Shown in pieces: positions 62,733-64,000 of a stretch of DNA of 64,000 nt. The position numbers and the translations under genes are program-made. The stretch lies in the NCBI RefSeq assembly GCF_022354825.1, contig NZ_CP031168.1:4403501-4467500 (forward strand). The letters are read 5' to 3'. Under the pieces are notes generated by a model. That model saw nothing but the letters and a program-made list of their open reading frames with translations. It made no database searches and was not told where the DNA came from. This DNA comes from Paenibacillus sp. H1-7 (GTDB lineage Bacteria; Bacillota; Bacilli; Paenibacillales; NBRC-103111). Each line of letters starts with the position of its first letter. The stretch's first letter is position 1.

Positions 62733-62743
62733 GTACCCGTTAG
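62733..62743 (+). repeat. GTACCCGTTAG repeat, copy 3
   Basis: Within GTTACGCTAACGTACCCGTT; overlaps the stop codon of the 62740-63051 gene. Confidence 0.7.
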
Positions 62744-63051
62744 CTCAATGCCTGCTCCCATGGTTTCGATGCCGTGAGTAGTTCATTTTCACTTTCTAAG
62801 TACCTAAGAGTCCGTTCAATATCTTCTTCACTATAACTTCGTACAATTATCATGTGAGCGATGAATAAGCCAGGAGGATCAATATTAGCCCGTGAAAGAT
62901 TATTTTTTAATCTGTCAGGCGTATACAAGATACTCCAGCGATTGCTCCCATCGTCGAATGTCATAGTTATTTCAACCCAATTCCATTCATCAGGCGAACC
63001 TATAGGATCATCATCGAAATGCCAACTCAATAATTTCAATGGTACTTCCAT
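62740..63051 (-). CDS. Hypothetical protein
   Basis: Protein of 103 aa, acidic and Trp-rich (LSWHFDDDPIGSPDEWNWVE, then MTFDDGSNRWSILYTPDRL and IAHMIIVRSYSEEDIERTLR). No signal peptide, helices or known catalytic motif. The sequence is protein-like throughout, with AGG eight bases before ATG. It is bracketed by two copies of the GTACCCGTTAG repeat (62733 overlapping the stop, 63064 just upstream), which suggests a small mobile cassette or insertion between repeats. Function unknown; an immunity-type protein is conceivable but unsupported. Confidence 0.65.
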   Translation of the reverse strand: MEVPLKLLSWHFDDDPIGSPDEWNWVEITMTFDDGSNRWSILYTPDRLKNNLSRANIDPPGLFIAHMIIVRSYSEEDIERTLRYLESENELLTASKPWEQALS

Positions 63052-63063
63052 TGTGCAAACCTC

Positions 63064-63074
63064 GTACCCGTTAG
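63064..63074 (+). repeat. GTACCCGTTAG repeat, copy 4
   Basis: It lies 13 bases upstream of the ATG of the small hypothetical gene and may include its ribosome binding region. Confidence 0.7.
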
Positions 63075-63192
63075 TTTAGTTCTGAAAACATTAAGGTAAA
63101 ACATGAAAAGACGAAAGAACTACAACGTAATGAACCCTAACGCTGATGATACTGCAACTCGGGGTAGCGAACGCTGCAGCCCGGTTATTGGC

Positions 63193-64000
63193 CTAACGTA
63201 TTTTTGTTAAAGTGTCAGCACTTCCCCTTAACCGTTCTTCCAAAATCAAGCGCAGCTCATCAGGAATCCGTTCAAACTCGACCCCTTTCCCCAAAAACAA
63301 AAGCCAATCCGCATAATACTCTAACGCCTCAACATCGGTCACATCCAGTTGAGCATTGAAAATCCCACTCGACTGGAACATCCCTGTAAAGGACAAAATA
63401 ATCCCCGGCGGGTGCAAGCGCTTAAAGCGCTGAATCCCAGTCGTATCAAGCTTTACAATCAGATTGGACTCACGTCCGCCAAACCGTTTTTTGCTTAAAA
63501 TCTCTTGCTCAGACCGCCTCATCTTCTGCTCAGAAATTGCCGAATCCCGCAGCATCTCAACAGGCAAATAACGAAACTCATCGGTATCAAGATCATAAAC
63601 CTCGACCAGCCAACGAGCGTTTGAGTTAAAAATATGAATCAAAAAAACATCCATCAACTGCGGCCATCCAGGACTCTGCTCATACGTCAAGCGCAAGTGC
63701 TTGTCCCGCGCGGCAAGCGAAATCAGCTGGTTCAACTCTGCAGGCGCCGCATCATCGAGTTCCAAAAGATTCGGATTAGCAGGATTTGTATTTTCAAAAA
63801 GCAAGATATTATTCAGCTCGATCAGCTCGTCGTGCTGGGTTTGCGACGCGATGCCGATGAGTTTTTCAGTGATGGAGCGGCGATTTTGCAAATAAGGCAG
63901 CTGCGAATTTTTCGAGGCGATAAAGCTGATAAATATCGCTTTCAGCTCTTCTGGCGTGAAACGGACGGCGGACAGATACTGATTTTGCAGGACATTGTAG
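63193..64000 (-). CDS. WYL-domain transcription regulator (partial, cut by window edge)
   Basis: The frame is open to position 64000; the 5' end is missing. The visible 269 residues run from YNVLQNQYLSAVRFTPEELK through a WYL domain (about the middle: RWLVEVYDLDTDEFRYLPVE) to a C-terminal WCX-like region (RFGGRESNLIVKLDTTGIQR, FGM-type TGMFQSSGIFNAQLDVTDVE). Such proteins bind DNA through an N-terminal HTH that would lie beyond the window and sense a ligand through WYL. An internal TTG at 63891 is not the start. Target genes unknown. Confidence 0.85.
   Translation of the reverse strand, partial: YNVLQNQYLSAVRFTPEELKAIFISFIASKNSQLPYLQNRRSITEKLIGIASQTQHDELIELNNILLFENTNPANPNLLELDDAAPAELNQLISLAARDKHLRLTYEQSPGWPQLMDVFLIHIFNSNARWLVEVYDLDTDEFRYLPVEMLRDSAISEQKMRRSEQEILSKKRFGGRESNLIVKLDTTGIQRFKRLHPPGIILSFTGMFQSSGIFNAQLDVTDVEALEYYADWLLFLGKGVEFERIPDELRLILEERLRGSADTLTKIR

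Noticed and set aside
1..64000. CRISPR arrays, tRNA and rRNA genes, riboswitches
   Set aside because: No regularly spaced direct repeats, cloverleaf with GTTCRA loop, rRNA signature or known riboswitch core was noticed by eye; a covariance-model search would be the decisive test.

Overview
The window looks like chromosome of a Paenibacillus-type member of the Bacillales. The evidence is the style of gene content: Lpl-type sugar ABC importers paired with YesM/YesN two-component systems, a GH42 beta-galactosidase, F5/8C and SLH-domain remnants, DUF3231 and WGxxGxxGxxG proteins, moderate G+C, strong AGGAGG-type ribosome binding sites and frequent GTG/TTG starts. No rRNA, tRNA or CRISPR array was seen.

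Layout. 1-2000: decayed DNA holding an F5/8C-domain remnant and a frameshifted ribokinase copy. 1.9-13.2 kb: a minus-strand carbohydrate locus with a YesM-type kinase, YesN-type regulator, Lpl-type lipoprotein, two permeases, an FAD oxidoreductase and a GH42 beta-galactosidase. 13.5-16.2 kb: a peroxiredoxin / membrane protein / TetR module with two matching TetR operators, bracketed by ~50-bp direct repeats. 16.4-17.6 kb: an IS150-type IS3 element. 17.9-19.6 kb: small DUF3231, WGxxGxxGxxG and DUF302 genes. 19.9-25.9 kb: a reactive-sulfur (persulfide) regulon with a CstR-type repressor, two DsrE-like proteins, TusA, a TusA-rhodanese fusion, three further rhodaneses (one without the catalytic Cys), a rhodanese-persulfide dioxygenase fusion, a TauE-type exporter and a broken thioredoxin gene. 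Four 16-bp ATACCC-N4-GGGTAT-like operators tie it together. 26-31 kb: a metallo-beta-lactamase-fold hydrolase and an MBOAT/DHHW acylation pair. 31-38 kb: an Eis-like acetyltransferase, cardiolipin synthase, an exported protein and a ferritin-like protein.

38.3-42.7 kb: an OmpR-type two-component system divergent from an FMN_bind lipoprotein-like protein, ApbE flavin transferase and an RnfD/NqrB-like membrane protein. This is a compact, probably flavinylated, extracytoplasmic electron-transfer unit. 43.2-52.1 kb: a nucleoside/ribose operon (YesM/YesN-type sensing, family-1 ABC importer, nucleoside hydrolase, ribokinase). Its ribokinase is the intact parent or sister of the broken copy near position 1000. 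52.6-58.2 kb: copper/thiol-related fragments (YdhK lipoprotein, truncated cupredoxin, glutaredoxin-like protein, two CsoR repressors with boxes), a DHA2 drug-efflux protein, and many pseudogenes. 58.5-64 kb: a barstar-domain protein, a LysR regulator divergent from a MetX-like alpha/beta hydrolase, a small secreted protein, IS and ynfA debris, a small hypothetical gene and a WYL regulator cut by the window edge.

Two-component systems adjoin three of the transport or redox loci, so most of the large gene clusters carry their own regulation. Frameshifted or truncated genes are unusually common (at least ten), often beside repeats or IS ends. The two most interesting parts are the four-operator persulfide regulon and the compact flavinylation/RnfD unit. 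All functions are read from sequence motifs alone, without database searches.
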